Shown: positions 1 to 9,631 of the stretch, one piece after another
Numbering within the stretch: the first letter of the stretch is position 1
How the letters are laid out: each line of letters opens with the position of its first letter
Origin: Paraburkholderia sp. UYCP14C
Lineage (GTDB): Bacteria > Pseudomonadota > Gammaproteobacteria > Burkholderiales > Burkholderiaceae
Length of the DNA stretch: 64,000 nt
NCBI RefSeq assembly: GCF_004197395.1
Contig: NZ_SELS01000006.1
Location: forward strand, 62,001-126,000
Direction of reading: 5' to 3'
Notes under the pieces: model-generated
The model's input: the letters and a program-made list of their open reading frames with translations, nothing else
The model's database searches: none
Told to the model about the DNA's origin: nothing
Program-made: the position numbers and the translations under genes

Positions 1-60
1 GCCCGGCACGGCGCGGTCGTGGTGGCAGTTCTGACGCCTCACGCGCCGACGGTACGCTGA
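1..60 (+). other. Possible 3' end of an upstream plus-strand gene
   Basis: Frame 1 is open from the window edge to a TGA at 58-60, just before the hairpin at 72-111. A second frame stops at 31-33, so the true frame cannot be chosen from so little sequence. The terminator placement suggests that some plus-strand gene ends here, but I do not recognise it. Confidence 0.25.
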
Positions 61-71
61 CCGTCGTCCGG

Positions 72-111
72 AAACGAAAACGCCACGACCCAGGTCGTGG
101 CGTTTTCGTTT
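72..111. terminator. Bidirectional intrinsic terminator between convergent genes
   Basis: Two perfect 19-base arms (72-90 and 93-111) are separated by only two bases. Each arm begins or ends in an A-rich or T-rich stretch, so the hairpin can be followed by a U-rich tail in either direction. It lies just past the 3' end of rlmD on the minus strand and after whatever plus-strand gene enters from the left. Confidence 0.85.
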
Positions 112-127
112 ATGCGCGCCGCGAAAC

Positions 128-1558
128 TCAGTCGCGCTCGAACAGCGCAATCGATTCCACGTGCGACGTATGCGGGAACATATTGACGACGCCCGCGCCC
201 ACCAGCCGATAGCCGGCCTCGTGCACGAGCAGCCCGGCATCGCGCGCGAGCGTGGCCGGCGCGCACGACACGTAGACGATGCGCTTCGGCAGCGGCCCGT
301 CGCCGCTCTGCGCGATCTCCGCGAGCGCCTTCGCGATCGCGAGCGCCCCTTCGCGCGGCGGGTCCACCAGGAACTTGTCGAAGTGACCGAGCGCGCGCAG
401 ATCGTCGGCGGTGACTTCGAACAGGTTGCGGCACGCGAACGACGTATGCCCCGCGACGCCATTCAGCTCCGCGTTCGCGAGCGCGCGCTGGGTCAGCACT
501 TCGCTGCCCTCGATGCCGACCACTTCCCGCGAGACTCGCGCGAGCGGCAGCGTGAAGTTGCCGATCCCGCAGAACAGGTCGAGCACGCGGTCCGTGCGCG
601 CGGGCGCCAGCAGACGCAACGCGCGGCTCACCAGCACACGGTTGATCGCGTGATTGACCTGGGTGAAGTCAGTCGGCTTGAACGGCATGCGGATGCCGTA
701 TTCCGGCAGCGTGTAGTCGAGCTGCACGTCGAGCGGATAAAGCGGCGTGACCGTGTCGGGACCACCCGGCTGGATCCAGAACTGCACTTTGTGCTCGTCG
801 GCGAACTCGCGCAGCACCTGCTCGTCCTCCTCCGTCAGCGGTTCGAGGTTGCGCACGACGAGCGCCGTGACCGACGAGCCGACCGCGAGTTCGAGCTGCG
901 GCATGCGGTCGTAGATCGACAGCTTGCGGACCATGAAGCGCAGCGGCATCAGCATCGCCGATACATGCGGAGGCAGCACCTCGCAGGTCTTCATGTCGGC
1001 GATATAGCTGCTCTTCTTCTCGTGAAAGCCGATGCGCATGCCGCCGCGCTCGGGCAGAAAGCGCACCGCGAGCCGCGCGCGATAGCGATAACCCCAGGAC
1101 GGCCCGTGAATCGGCCGGAACACCGTTTCCGGGCGCAGCTTCGCCAGATGCTGCAGGTTGTCCTCGAGCACCCGCTGCTTGACCGCCACCTGCGCGCGCA
1201 TGTCGAGATGCTGCATCGAGCAGCCGCCGCAGACGTTGAAGTACGTGCATTTCGGCGTCGTGCGGATCACGCTTTCGCGGAACACCTGGACGACTTCGGC
1301 CTGCTCGAATTTCGGCTTGCTGCGATGCGTCGAGTAGCTGACGAGCTCACCCGGCAGCGCGCCTTCGACAAACACGACCTTGCCGGGCGTGCCGTCTTCG
1401 CTCGCGGTGCGGCCCACGCCGCGCGCTTCCATATCGAGCGAAACGATTTCGATGACCGGTTCGTTGCCGGTAATGACGGGCGCGGACGCCGGGGCGTGCG
1501 CCCTGGCGTGCTTCGATGAGCGCCGCGGCGAGCGACGTTGGGGGGCAGTTCGGGACAC
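128..1558 (-). CDS. rlmD: 23S rRNA (uracil-1939-C5)-methyltransferase RlmD
   Basis: This is a SAM-dependent RNA methyltransferase of the RlmD/RumA family, which makes m5U1939 in 23S rRNA. A TRAM domain lies at about residues 34-85. Cysteines near 104, 110, 113 and 192 (pattern CxxxxxCxxC plus a distal Cys) fit the family's [4Fe-4S] cluster. The SAM motif DLFCGIGN is at about 327-334, and the catalytic nucleophile is the Cys in VSCAP near 432. I chose the GTG at 1558 because AGGAAG lies seven bases upstream; an in-frame TTG at 1576 has no visible ribosome site. The length of about 476 residues is slightly above the E. coli protein because of a basic N-terminal tail. It is the last gene of this minus-strand block. 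Confidence 0.93.
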   Translation of the reverse strand: MSRTAPQRRSPRRSSKHARAHAPASAPVITGNEPVIEIVSLDMEARGVGRTASEDGTPGKVVFVEGALPGELVSYSTHRSKPKFEQAEVVQVFRESVIRTTPKCTYFNVCGGCSMQHLDMRAQVAVKQRVLEDNLQHLAKLRPETVFRPIHGPSWGYRYRARLAVRFLPERGGMRIGFHEKKSSYIADMKTCEVLPPHVSAMLMPLRFMVRKLSIYDRMPQLELAVGSSVTALVVRNLEPLTEEDEQVLREFADEHKVQFWIQPGGPDTVTPLYPLDVQLDYTLPEYGIRMPFKPTDFTQVNHAINRVLVSRALRLLAPARTDRVLDLFCGIGNFTLPLARVSREVVGIEGSEVLTQRALANAELNGVAGHTSFACRNLFEVTADDLRALGHFDKFLVDPPREGALAIAKALAEIAQSGDGPLPKRIVYVSCAPATLARDAGLLVHEAGYRLVGAGVVNMFPHTSHVESIALFERD

Positions 1559-1723
1559 CTGCGGACTTCCTGACAAGCTGTGGGGAAAGGCGAGATTGTA
1601 GACGAAGCGCCGGGCTTGCCTGCGATGCGGTGCGGACCACGCCCGCAGAGCGCGCGGATCGCGGCCTGATTCGCGGCGCGGCGACCCGCGGAAGACCCAG
1701 GCTCAGGCCCTGCTCGCGCGAGC

Positions 1724-2500
1724 CTACTGCCCGAACGCCGCCAGATACTCGGCCCACTGCGGCGCGGTTTCCAGCGCGAGCGCGTTCTTCACGAGATTGA
1801 TTTCGTCAGCATACTCCGACGGCGAAAAGCCGCCACGCATCAGCTGAAAGCGGCAATACAGCAGGTAGGTGTTGACGACGTCGGTCTCGCAGTAGTTACG
1901 GATTTCCTCGATGCGCCCTTGCTGGAACGCCTGCCACACCTGACTGCCGTCCATGCCCATCTTGCCCGGGAAGCCGCACATCTTGGCGAGCGCGTCGAGC
2001 GGCGCGTTCGCGCGCGCCTGGTACATCGCGAGCACGTCCATCAGGTCGGTGTGGCGCGCGTGGTAGCGGCTGATGTAGTTGTTCCACTTGAAATCGCGGT
2101 CGTCCTCGCCGAGATCCCAGAACCGGTAGGCGGGAATGCCGTTGACGAGCGCGCGATAGTTGAGCACCGGCAGATCGAAACCGCCGCCGTTCCACGACAC
2201 CAGTTGCGGCGTGTACTTTTCGATCACACGATAGAACGACTGCACGAGCGTCGCCTCGCCGTCCTCGGGGGTGCCGAGTGAGCGCACGCGAAAGCCGTTG
2301 TTGTCGCGGAACACGCAGGAAATCGCCGCCACCCGTTGCAGGTGATGCGGCAGAAAATCGCTGCCGGTTTTTTCGCGGCGCGCGGCGAACGCGTGCTCGG
2401 CGACTTCGGCGTCGCTCATCGACGCGGGCAAATCTTCAAGACGGCGGATGCCGGCGACATCGGGAATCGTCTCGATGTCGAAAACAAGAATCGGTGTCAT
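1724..2500 (-). CDS. PolB-like DEDDy 3'-5' exonuclease
   Basis: A 258-residue stand-alone exonuclease of the ribonuclease H-like fold, resembling the proofreading domain of family B DNA polymerases without any polymerase domain. Exo I is VFDIETIPD at residues 4-12, Exo II is the NGGGFDLP segment near the middle, and Exo III is YCETD (YxxxD), which together give the DEDDy set of acidic residues. The start is the ATG at 2500, where homology begins; longer upstream frames run back into rpoS. It begins four bases after the rpoS stop, so it is probably co-transcribed with rpoS and rlmD. The biological substrate (DNA or RNA ends) cannot be read from the sequence. Confidence 0.85.
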   Translation of the reverse strand: MTPILVFDIETIPDVAGIRRLEDLPASMSDAEVAEHAFAARREKTGSDFLPHHLQRVAAISCVFRDNNGFRVRSLGTPEDGEATLVQSFYRVIEKYTPQLVSWNGGGFDLPVLNYRALVNGIPAYRFWDLGEDDRDFKWNNYISRYHARHTDLMDVLAMYQARANAPLDALAKMCGFPGKMGMDGSQVWQAFQQGRIEEIRNYCETDVVNTYLLYCRFQLMRGGFSPSEYADEINLVKNALALETAPQWAEYLAAFGQ

Positions 2501-2504
2501 CAGG

Positions 2505-3593
2505 TCAGAGAACGGCGTCTTTGCGGACACCGTTTGAGGCGAAGAAGCGCTTGAGCCGGACCAGCGCTTCCTGTTGGATCTGGCGCACACGCTCGCGCGT
2601 GAGGCCCATTTCGTCGGCCAGCTCCTCGAGCGTGGCGGGCTCGATGTGATTCAGCCCGAAGCGCCGCTCGATCACATGGCGGTGCTTGTCCGACAAACGC
2701 GCGAGCCACGCGCGTGTCAGCGTCTCGAGCTCGCGATGCTGCACCTCGGCGTCAGGCGACTGGCTCTGGTCGTCCGACAGCAGATCGAGCAGACTGCTCG
2801 CCGGGTCGAGATCGAGCGGCGCGTCGAGCGACGCGGTGTGCTCATTCAGCGCGAGGATGTCGGTGACTTCGTCGGTGGTCTTGCCGGTCAGATAGGCGAT
2901 GTCGTCGATGCTCGCATCGCGGCGCTCGGCCGCTTCGCCCGAATTCATCGAGTTCTTTTCCAGATGGCGCTTCGCGCGCAACACCTGGTTCAGCTCACGA
3001 ATCACATGCACCGGTAACCGTACGGTGCGCGCCTGGTTCATGATCGCGCGCTCGATGCTCTGGCGGATCCACCAGGTTGCGTAAGTCGAAAAACGGAAGC
3101 CGCGCGTCGGATCGAACTTTTCTATCGCGTGCATCAGGCCGAGATTGCCCTCCTCGATCAGATCGAGCAGCGGCACGCCGCGATTCAGATAACCCTTGGC
3201 AATGCTGACGACCAGCCGCAGATTGCGCTCGATCATCACCTGCCGCGCTTCGAACTCGCCGGCCTTGGCAAGACGCGAATATTTCTGCTCTTCCTCGACG
3301 GTGAGCAGCGGTTTCACGCTGATGCGATTTAGATAATGCTGAATCGTGTCGGCCGTGAGTTCGGCCTGCAGCAGCGCGCGGAAATCGTCGGCGTCGGGCA
3401 CCGCGTCGCCGCTGCTTTCGCGCGCGTCAGCGCCCTCGCTGTCGTCGAGGCCGCTCTGGCGTTCGTCGAGATCGCGCTCCTCGACGACCTCTTCTTCCAC
3501 TTCCGAAGCGCCGCTCTCGTCCACTGCGGCGGACGTGACTTCGCTGATCGTCTCAGACTCGGCTTGCGGCGGGCGGCGCTTCGATTTCGGCAT
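2505..3593 (-). CDS. rpoS: RNA polymerase sigma factor RpoS (sigma-38)
   Basis: The stationary-phase and general-stress sigma factor, 362 residues. A strongly acidic N-terminal extension of about 65 residues precedes region 1.2. Region 2 carries the core-binding and -10 recognition helices (GNLGLMHAIEKFDPTRGFRF, then STYATWWIRQSIERA). Region 4 ends in the -35 recognition helix-turn-helix (LTRERVRQIQQEALVRLKRF). The conserved surE-pcm-nlpD-rpoS order supports RpoS rather than RpoH or RpoD. It lies 11 bases after nlpD. In E. coli a major rpoS promoter sits inside nlpD; I could not identify the equivalent here. Confidence 0.96.
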   Translation of the reverse strand: MPKSKRRPPQAESETISEVTSAAVDESGASEVEEEVVEERDLDERQSGLDDSEGADARESSGDAVPDADDFRALLQAELTADTIQHYLNRISVKPLLTVEEEQKYSRLAKAGEFEARQVMIERNLRLVVSIAKGYLNRGVPLLDLIEEGNLGLMHAIEKFDPTRGFRFSTYATWWIRQSIERAIMNQARTVRLPVHVIRELNQVLRAKRHLEKNSMNSGEAAERRDASIDDIAYLTGKTTDEVTDILALNEHTASLDAPLDLDPASSLLDLLSDDQSQSPDAEVQHRELETLTRAWLARLSDKHRHVIERRFGLNHIEPATLEELADEMGLTRERVRQIQQEALVRLKRFFASNGVRKDAVL

Positions 3594-3604
3594 GGTCGTA
3601 TCGC

Positions 3605-4564
3605 TTATTGCGGCGGCAAATACTTCAGTGGGTCGACTGGTTTACCCTGTCGGCGAACTTCGAAATGCAACATCACGCGGTCGGAATCGCTATTGCCCAT
3701 CTCTGCGATCTTCTGCCCTTTCGTAACCGCGTCCCCCTCTTTTACCATCAAAGCGCGGTTGTGTGCATACGCTGTGAGATAAGTTGCATCATGCTTGATG
3801 ATAATGAGATTGCCGTAACCACGCAGCCCATTTCCGGCATAGACGACGCGACCATCGGCCGACGCTTTGACCGGCTCGCCCGCGGACCCGCCGATATTGA
3901 CGCCCTTGTTGGTCGAGTCGTTGAACGTGTTGAGCAGCGGACCACGCACCGGCCACGCAAATGCTACGTTGCCTGCAGCGGCGCTGCCGGTATCGGCGCT
4001 CGCCGCAGAGGGATTGGCCGGAGGCGCAGCGACCGCACCATTCGCGGGCGTGCCGTTGGTCGCACCGCCATAGAGCGGCGGCATCGCGGCGCCGACCACG
4101 GCCGGCGCGTTGTTGTTCAGCGGCGCGCTTTGCCCCGCGCCCGTGCTGCCGATCGGCGCGGTCGACACGCCCGGCGTGATGGCCGCGGTATTCGCACCCG
4201 GCGGCACGACGCGCAGCAGCTGGTCGACTTCGATCTGATTCGGGTTGGTCAGGTTATTCCACGTCGAGATGTCGCGGTAATTCTGGCCGTTCTCGAGTGC
4301 AATGCGATACAGCGTATCGCCCGGCTTCACGCGATAGTAGCCGGGCGGCGGCGGGCCGAGCGGCGCGGCCGGTTGCGCCGCGCCTTGCGCGGTGGCGAGC
4401 GTGCCGCCGCCGGAGCGGTCGACGACGGGCGCCTGGTCGAGCCGGGATGCACAAGCCGTCATCAACAGGGACAAGGCGAGCACGCACACGCTGCGCTGGG
4501 TTACGGTCAGGGGGGTATTCGGGGTGGTTCTCTGCATCGCGCGCAACATACTCATCGGTGTCAA
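3605..4564 (-). CDS. nlpD: NlpD-like LysM/M23 lipoprotein, amidase activator
   Basis: An envelope lipoprotein with a hydrophobic signal and a lipobox ending at the Cys in LLMTAC (about residue 38). A LysM peptidoglycan-binding domain lies at about 77-123, followed by an Ala/Pro/Gly-rich linker and a C-terminal M23/LytM domain from about 200. The zinc-site motif HxGxD is degenerate (NKGVN), as in NlpD proteins that activate the amidase AmiC rather than cleave peptidoglycan themselves. The TTG at 4564 overlaps the pcm stop as TTGA and has GGAG about four bases upstream; in-frame ATGs at 4555, 4549 and 4537 are alternatives, the last giving a more usual signal-peptide length. Confidence 0.9.
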   Translation of the reverse strand: MTPMSMLRAMQRTTPNTPLTVTQRSVCVLALSLLMTACASRLDQAPVVDRSGGGTLATAQGAAQPAAPLGPPPPGYYRVKPGDTLYRIALENGQNYRDISTWNNLTNPNQIEVDQLLRVVPPGANTAAITPGVSTAPIGSTGAGQSAPLNNNAPAVVGAAMPPLYGGATNGTPANGAVAAPPANPSAASADTGSAAAGNVAFAWPVRGPLLNTFNDSTNKGVNIGGSAGEPVKASADGRVVYAGNGLRGYGNLIIIKHDATYLTAYAHNRALMVKEGDAVTKGQKIAEMGNSDSDRVMLHFEVRRQGKPVDPLKYLPPQ

Positions 4565-5772
4565 ATCACTCCGGATTTTAAGGGTACAAAGAAAACGCGA
4601 TCAAGCCGCGACTCGCGCCACTGCGCGGGCCCGAGGCGCTCGACCAGCGTCAGCACCTGGCTCTGTCCTTCCTGCGAGCCGACCGGCGCAACCAGACGTC
4701 CGCCGATAGCAAGCTGCTCGAGCAATGCTTGCGGCACGTCGAGCCCGGCCGCCGCGATCACGATCGCGTCGAACGGCGCCGCCGACGGCAAACCGAGCCG
4801 CCCGTCGCCGTAATGCAGCCGGATATTCGGAATGCGCAGCGGACGAAGATTCGTCTTCGCGCGCTCGGACAGCGGCTTGATGCGTTCAATCGAATAAACC
4901 TCGCGCGCGACCTGGCTCAGCACGGCCGCCTGATAGCCGCAACCGGTGCCGATTTCGAGCACGGTGTTCAGCGCGCGCCCGGCGGCCGCGAGTTCGATCA
5001 TTCGCGCGACCACCGACGGCTTCGAGATAGTCTGGTGATGACCGATCGGCAGCGCCGCATCTTCGTACGCCTGGGCCGCCAGACCCGGATCGACGAACAT
5101 GTGGCGCGGCACCGCCGCCATCGCATTCAGCACACGCTGATCGCTGACGCCATTGGCTCGCAGGCGTTCGACCATGCGCTCGCGAACCCGTTCCGAGGTC
5201 AGCGCGAGAGCGTTGTTCATCGCGCCGCTGCTTGCACCGCCGAATGCGCCGCTCATTGCTCCGGCTAGCGCCGCGTTCGGCGTGGGTTTCGCGCTCTGCT
5301 GCGCCTGCGACTGAAGTGGCGACGGCGTCGGGCGTGCGCTGTGTCCAGTCGCATGCGACGCGGTTTTGCCTGGCTTGACCGACGACTTCGGTGCTTGCTT
5401 GACAGGCTGCCCCGCCAATGCGGCAGCCAACGAGTTCGCCGACGTCTTTCCGACCGGCGCGGCCTGCGGCTTTGGCGGCATCGCACCGCCGGCGCCGGTC
5501 GGCATGCCCGACGAAGCGCTGTGCGTCTTCGCCTGGGGAATCACCTGGGGTCGCGGCGCCGGCGTCGCTTGTGCAGCCGCGGAAGTTCTCGCTTGCGCCC
5601 GCGCGGCCGCGCCGCCCTGGGTCGGTTTAACCGACTGCTGCCGCGCATTCAGCGCCGCGCTCGCCGCGAGCGCCGCCGCGCGCATCTCACCCGGACGTCC
5701 CTCGGGCCGGCGCGGTTCACGCACCAGGTCCTCGAGACCCAGCGGAAAGCGCTTTGCGCGCTCGCCGGTCAT
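4561..5772 (-). CDS. pcm: Protein-L-isoaspartate O-methyltransferase with long N-terminal extension
   Basis: This enzyme repairs isoaspartyl residues in aged proteins by SAM-dependent methylation. The conserved catalytic core occupies about residues 188-403, with [12 protein letters not shown] for substrate binding and the SAM motif [11 protein letters not shown]. About 187 residues precede the core; they are rich in Ala, Gln, Pro, Ser and Lys and look disordered. They are absent from the roughly 210-residue E. coli enzyme. The start at 5772 overlaps the surE stop by four bases (ATGA), which supports the long form, although an internal start near the core cannot be excluded. It sits in the conserved surE-pcm-nlpD-rpoS stress block. 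Confidence 0.92.
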   Translation of the reverse strand: MTGERAKRFPLGLEDLVREPRRPEGRPGEMRAAALAASAALNARQQSVKPTQGGAAARAQARTSAAAQATPAPRPQVIPQAKTHSASSGMPTGAGGAMPPKPQAAPVGKTSANSLAAALAGQPVKQAPKSSVKPGKTASHATGHSARPTPSPLQSQAQQSAKPTPNAALAGAMSGAFGGASSGAMNNALALTSERVRERMVERLRANGVSDQRVLNAMAAVPRHMFVDPGLAAQAYEDAALPIGHHQTISKPSVVARMIELAAAGRALNTVLEIGTGCGYQAAVLSQVAREVYSIERIKPLSERAKTNLRPLRIPNIRLHYGDGRLGLPSAAPFDAIVIAAAGLDVPQALLEQLAIGGRLVAPVGSQEGQSQVLTLVERLGPAQWRESRLDRVFFVPLKSGVI

Positions 5773-6527
5773 GAAGTGCCGCTCCCGGCGCGCAGCCAGT
5801 CGCGCGCCGCGGGCAGCATTTGCGTGTAGGTCAGATCGAGCTGCAGCGGCGTGATCGACACGGCGCCGTTTGCGACCGCGTGGAAGTCCGTGCCTTCGCT
5901 CGCGTCGCGCGCCTGGCCCGACGGGCCGATCCAGTAGATCGGCTCACCACGCGGATTAGTCTGGCGGATCACCGGCTGCGACGGATGACGTTTGCCGAGT
6001 CGCGTGATCTGCCAGTCGCGCAGTTGGTCGTACGGCAGGTTAGGAATATTGACGTTCAGCAGCGGATGCCCCGGCAACGGCCGCTCGAGATAATGCGCGA
6101 CGATTTCGGCGGCAACGCGCGCCGCGTCTTCGAGATGCACCCAGTCCTTGTCGACGAGCGAAAACGCGATGGCCGGCACGCCGAACATGATGCCTTCGGT
6201 GGCGGCCGCGACGGTGCCGGAATACAGCGTGTCGTCGCCCATGTTCTGGCCGTTGTTGATACCCGAGACGACGAGGTCCGGTGTATGGTCGAGCATGCCG
6301 GTTAGTGCGATGTGCACCGAGTCGGTCGGCGTGCCGTTCACGTAGTAGAAACCGTTCGCCGAGCGCAGAACCGAGAGCGGCCGCCACAGCGTCAGGGAAT
6401 TCGACGCGGCGCTGCAGTTCTGTTCGGGAGCCATCACGGTGACGTCGGCGATCGGCTTCAGCGCTTCATAAAGCGCGGCGAGGCCCGGCGCCAGATAACC
6501 GTCGTCGTTGCTGAGTAGGATTCGCAT
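5769..6527 (-). CDS. surE: 5'/3'-nucleotidase SurE
   Basis: A metal-dependent survival-protein phosphatase acting on nucleoside 5'- and 3'-monophosphates, 252 residues. The start [10 protein letters not shown] contains the metal-binding Asp pair. Further metal and substrate residues are in the [10 protein letters not shown] and [12 protein letters not shown] segments, all typical of the family. The ATG at 6527 is chosen because homology begins exactly there; the upstream frame is low-complexity. It is the first gene of the minus-strand operon that continues through pcm, nlpD and rpoS with four-base overlaps. Confidence 0.95.
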   Translation of the reverse strand: MRILLSNDDGYLAPGLAALYEALKPIADVTVMAPEQNCSAASNSLTLWRPLSVLRSANGFYYVNGTPTDSVHIALTGMLDHTPDLVVSGINNGQNMGDDTLYSGTVAAATEGIMFGVPAIAFSLVDKDWVHLEDAARVAAEIVAHYLERPLPGHPLLNVNIPNLPYDQLRDWQITRLGKRHPSQPVIRQTNPRGEPIYWIGPSGQARDASEGTDFHAVANGAVSITPLQLDLTYTQMLPAARDWLRAGSGTS

Positions 6528-6870
6528 GCGCCGATTGTAACCGAGGAAAGATGGCACGCGAACGACACGGTCAGCGTGTCCGCTTGGCAAACACAAGCGT
6601 CGCGCGAGCCGGTGTTTTTCCCGCGCGCAGATGCTTGTGTCGATCGCAAAGATGCTGCTTTGCATTGAACGCGCCGGCGTGTGCGCGCGTCGATGAATCG
6701 GCATCCGGTGCGTGCTTCGCTGTGCGATGCAATACGGCTTGCGCGACCACGCGCGTGCGCCGCATCAAAAGCGCGCTGCACGCTCTAACCTGCAGCGCAA
6801 TAAATCGCACGGTCGTGCGCTTTGCTTTACACTCGAAAACATTGCGAACCCTGAACGATACGGAGACACG
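6528..6870. other. Divergent intergenic region, surE / quinone oxidoreductase
   Basis: About 340 bases between divergent starts. The right end carries the candidate operator and -10 listed separately. I see no convincing coding sequence; the short frames here lack ribosome sites. The surE promoter should lie in the left half, but I could not define a clear -35/-10 pair. Confidence 0.5.
6806..6833 (+). promoter_or_regulatory. Candidate promoter with small palindrome, quinone oxidoreductase gene
   Basis: A perfect 14-base palindrome (CGCACG-gt-CGTGCG, 6806-6819) covers the expected -35 position, and a -10-like TACACT lies at 6828-6833, about 38 bases before the ATG at 6871. The placement suggests an operator overlapping a weak -35, but no regulator is identified. 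Confidence 0.4.
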
Positions 6871-7845
6871 ATGCGCGCGATTCGCTGCAAGCAATATGGG
6901 CCGCCCGAAAGCCTGACCGTCGACGACCTGCCGGATCTCGAACCACCGCCCGGCCACGTGGTGATCGACGTGAAGGCCGCGGCCGTCAATTTTCCCGACG
7001 TGCTGATCATCGAGAACAAATACCAGTTCAAGCCGCCGCTGCCGTTCACGCCGGGCTCGGAGGCCGCGGGCATCGTGCGCGCGGTGGGCGAAGGCGTCAC
7101 GCAATTCAGGCCCGGCTCGCGCGTGGCCGCGTTCACCGGCTCCGGCGGCTTCGCCCAGCAGGCGCTCGCGCCCGCTGCGGCCTGCGTGCCGCTCGACGAC
7201 GACGTGTCGTTCGAACTCGCGGCCGCGTTCACGCTCGCTTATGGCACCTCGCATCACGCGGTGGTCGATCGCGGCGCGCTGCAGCCCGGCGAGACGATGC
7301 TCGTGCTCGGTGCGGCGGGCGGCGTCGGGCTCGCGGCGGTCGAAATCGGCAAGGCGCTCGGCGCGCGCGTGATCGCGGCGGCATCGAGCGATGAAAAGCT
7401 CGCGACCTGCGTGAAGCACGGCGCGGACGCGACGATCAACTACAGCACCGAGGATCTGCGCGAGCGCATCAAGGCGCTCACCGACGGCAAAGGTCCGGAC
7501 GTGATCTACGACCCGGTCGGCGGTATGTATGCGGAGCCGGCGTTTCGCAGCATCGGCTGGCGGGGGCGTTATCTGGTGGTCGGCTTTGCCAACGGCGAGA
7601 TCCCGAAGCTGCCGCTGAACCTGATGCTGCTCAAGGGCGCGAGCGTGGTCGGCGTGTTCTGGGGCGACTTCGCCAGGCGTGAGCCGCAGCGCAATCGCGC
7701 GGCATTCGAGCAGATGACCGGCTGGATTCGCGAAGGCAAGCTCAAGCCCTACGTGTCCGCCCGCTATTCGCTCGACGACACCGGCCGCGCGTTGCGCGAC
7801 ATGGCCGAGCGCCGTGTGATCGGCAAGGTGGTGACCACACCGTAG
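6871..7845 (+). CDS. NADPH:quinone oxidoreductase, zinc-independent MDR family
   Basis: A 324-residue member of the medium-chain dehydrogenase/reductase superfamily, quinone reductase branch. It has an N-terminal GroES-like domain followed by a Rossmann domain with the nucleotide motif LGAAGGVG near residue 145. The catalytic and structural zinc ligands of alcohol dehydrogenases are not apparent, which fits quinone reductases. The ATG at 6871 has GGAGA a few bases upstream. It stands alone, divergent from surE and convergent with the ABC permease gene. The electron acceptor in vivo is unknown; other NADPH-dependent enone reductions are possible. Confidence 0.88.
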   Translation: MRAIRCKQYGPPESLTVDDLPDLEPPPGHVVIDVKAAAVNFPDVLIIENKYQFKPPLPFTPGSEAAGIVRAVGEGVTQFRPGSRVAAFTGSGGFAQQALAPAAACVPLDDDVSFELAAAFTLAYGTSHHAVVDRGALQPGETMLVLGAAGGVGLAAVEIGKALGARVIAAASSDEKLATCVKHGADATINYSTEDLRERIKALTDGKGPDVIYDPVGGMYAEPAFRSIGWRGRYLVVGFANGEIPKLPLNLMLLKGASVVGVFWGDFARREPQRNRAAFEQMTGWIREGKLKPYVSARYSLDDTGRALRDMAERRVIGKVVTTP

Positions 7846-7870
7846 CAACCGGTCAGGCCGCATCGAAAAC

Positions 7871-7906
7871 GGCGCGGCGCCCGAAGGCGATTTCGGGCGC
7901 CGCGCC
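7871..7906. terminator. Hairpin between convergent genes
   Basis: Perfect 15-base arms (7871-7885 and 7892-7906) enclose a six-base loop. It lies 25 bases after the oxidoreductase stop and just beyond the 3' end of the oppositely oriented permease gene. The T-run is weak, so it may act with Rho or mainly as a 3'-end-stabilising structure. Confidence 0.65.
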
Positions 7907-7921
7907 GCGTGCGATCTACCC

Positions 7922-8746
7922 TTACAGCTTCTCCGTCTCTCCGCTGCGCGGCTGCCACTTCATCAAGCGCCGCTCCGCCATTCCGACGATCGCATCGAGA
8001 ACCAGCGCGAATGCGGTCAACACCAGAATCCCCGCGAACACGGTGTTGATGTCGAAGGTGCCTTCGGCTTGCAGGATCAGATAGCCGACCCCGCGCGCCG
8101 AGCCCAGATACTCGCCCACCACCGAGCCGACGAACGCGAGCCCCACCGATGTATGCAGGCTCGAAAACACCCAACTCATCGCGCTCGGCAAATAGACGAA
8201 ACGCAGCAGCTGTTTGCGGTTCGCGCCGAGCATGCGCGCGTTCGCGAGCACGACCGGGCTCACTTCCTTCACGCCCTGATAGACGTTGAAGAACACGATG
8301 AAGAACACCAGCGTGACGCCGAGCGCGACCTTCGACCAGATGCCGAGGCCGAACCACACGCCGAAGATCGGCGCGAGAATCACGCGCGGCATCGAGTTCG
8401 CGGCCTTCACGTACGGATCGAACAGCGCGCTCGCGGTCGGCGCGAGCGCGAGCCACAGGCCGACGCCGAGTCCGATCGCGGTGCCGAACACGAACGCGAG
8501 CACGGTCTCGACGAGCGTGATCCACAGATGCAGATAGATCTCGCCGCCCGTGAACCACTCCCAGATCCGCTGCAGCACTTTCTGCGGCTCGCCGAAGAAG
8601 AACGCGGCCTTGTTCGGATCGTCGAAATAGAACGGCGGCAACAGCGTCGGGCTCGTCAGCACGTACCACAGCACGAAGCACAGCACGAGCAGCAGCCACT
8701 GCCAGATCACCAGATTCGCCCGACTCGGGCGCAACGTCTTCCACAT
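7922..8746 (-). CDS. ABC transporter permease, NitT/TauT (SsuC-like) family
   Basis: An inner-membrane permease of 274 residues with about six or seven hydrophobic segments and the BPD_transp_1 fold. The cytoplasmic loop contains the coupling segment around FFNVYQGVKEV. It belongs with the ATPase (start 9631) and the periplasmic binding protein (start 10799) as a complete importer of the nitrate/sulfonate/taurine type. An uncharged linker of about 70 bases separates it from the ATPase gene. The transported substrate cannot be assigned from sequence; the CoA-transferase gene upstream hints at an organic acid but this is only inference. Confidence 0.9.
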   Translation of the reverse strand: MWKTLRPSRANLVIWQWLLLVLCFVLWYVLTSPTLLPPFYFDDPNKAAFFFGEPQKVLQRIWEWFTGGEIYLHLWITLVETVLAFVFGTAIGLGVGLWLALAPTASALFDPYVKAANSMPRVILAPIFGVWFGLGIWSKVALGVTLVFFIVFFNVYQGVKEVSPVVLANARMLGANRKQLLRFVYLPSAMSWVFSSLHTSVGLAFVGSVVGEYLGSARGVGYLILQAEGTFDINTVFAGILVLTAFALVLDAIVGMAERRLMKWQPRSGETEKL

Positions 8747-8818
8747 GACTTGGTTTGCCTTGGACGATTATTGAACACGTCTTCTTTTTTGATGCGCATG
8801 CAGGCATGCGCGGCACCC

Positions 8819-9631
8819 TTAAACGGCGGTCAGTTGCTGCTGATACCCCTTGAGCACCTCATCGCGCAGCACACCCCAGATCTGCGCGTGCAATTCGACG
8901 AAGCGCGGATGCGAGCGGATTTCGGCGACATCGCGCGGCCGCGGCAGATCGATCCGGAACTCGCCGATCGGATGCGTGGCGGGCCCGGCCGAGAGTACCA
9001 CCACGCGATCCGACATCGCGATCGCTTCGTCGAGATCGTGCGTGATGAACAGCACTGCCTTGCGCTTCGCGGCCCATAGATCGAGCAGCTCGTTTTCCAT
9101 CAGCTGCCGCGTTTGAATATCCAGCGCGGAAAACGGCTCATCCATCAGGATGATGTCGGGATCGAGTATCAGCGTCTGCGCCATCGCGACGCGCTTGCGC
9201 ATGCCGCCGGACAGCTGATGCGGATAACGGTCGCCGAAACCGCCGAGACCGACGCGCTTCAACCACTCCTCGGCCTTCGCGCGCGCGTCCGAAGCCGGCA
9301 CGCCGTGAAACGACAGGCCGGCCATCACGTTGTCGAGCGCCGAGCGCCACGGCATCAGCGCATCGGCCTGGAACATGTAGCCCGCGCGGCGATTCAGGCC
9401 GCTGAGCTTTTCGCCGAACACGCTGACGCCACCCGTGGACGGCTGTAGCAGCCCCGCGCCGATGTTCAGCAGCGTGGACTTGCCGCAGCCGGTCGGGCCG
9501 ACCACCGACACGAACTCGCCCGGCTCGATACGCAGCGTCGTGTCCTTGACCGCCGTGTAGCGCTGCGCGCGGTCGTCGCGCGCAGCGAACGTGCAGGTGA
9601 TGTTTTCGAGCGCCAGGGCAGCAACGGTCAT
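8819..9631 (-). CDS. ABC transporter ATP-binding protein, NitT/TauT family
   Basis: A 270-residue ATPase subunit. Walker A is GPTGCGKST at residues 45-53, the signature is LSGGMRKR, and Walker B is IILMDEPFSALD, followed by the H-loop in ITHDLDEA. These features match SsuB/TauB-type subunits. It lies between the permease and binding-protein genes on the same strand and should energise uptake through that permease. Confidence 0.93.
   Translation of the reverse strand: MTVAALALENITCTFAARDDRAQRYTAVKDTTLRIEPGEFVSVVGPTGCGKSTLLNIGAGLLQPSTGGVSVFGEKLSGLNRRAGYMFQADALMPWRSALDNVMAGLSFHGVPASDARAKAEEWLKRVGLGGFGDRYPHQLSGGMRKRVAMAQTLILDPDIILMDEPFSALDIQTRQLMENELLDLWAAKRKAVLFITHDLDEAIAMSDRVVVLSAGPATHPIGEFRIDLPRPRDVAEIRSHPRFVELHAQIWGVLRDEVLKGYQQQLTAV

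Noticed and set aside
161-1519. 452-residue plus-strand protein opposite rlmD
   Set aside because: It is an Arg/His-rich shadow of a clear RlmD gene; the same holds for other long antisense frames, for example opposite clpB, dnaB and gcl.
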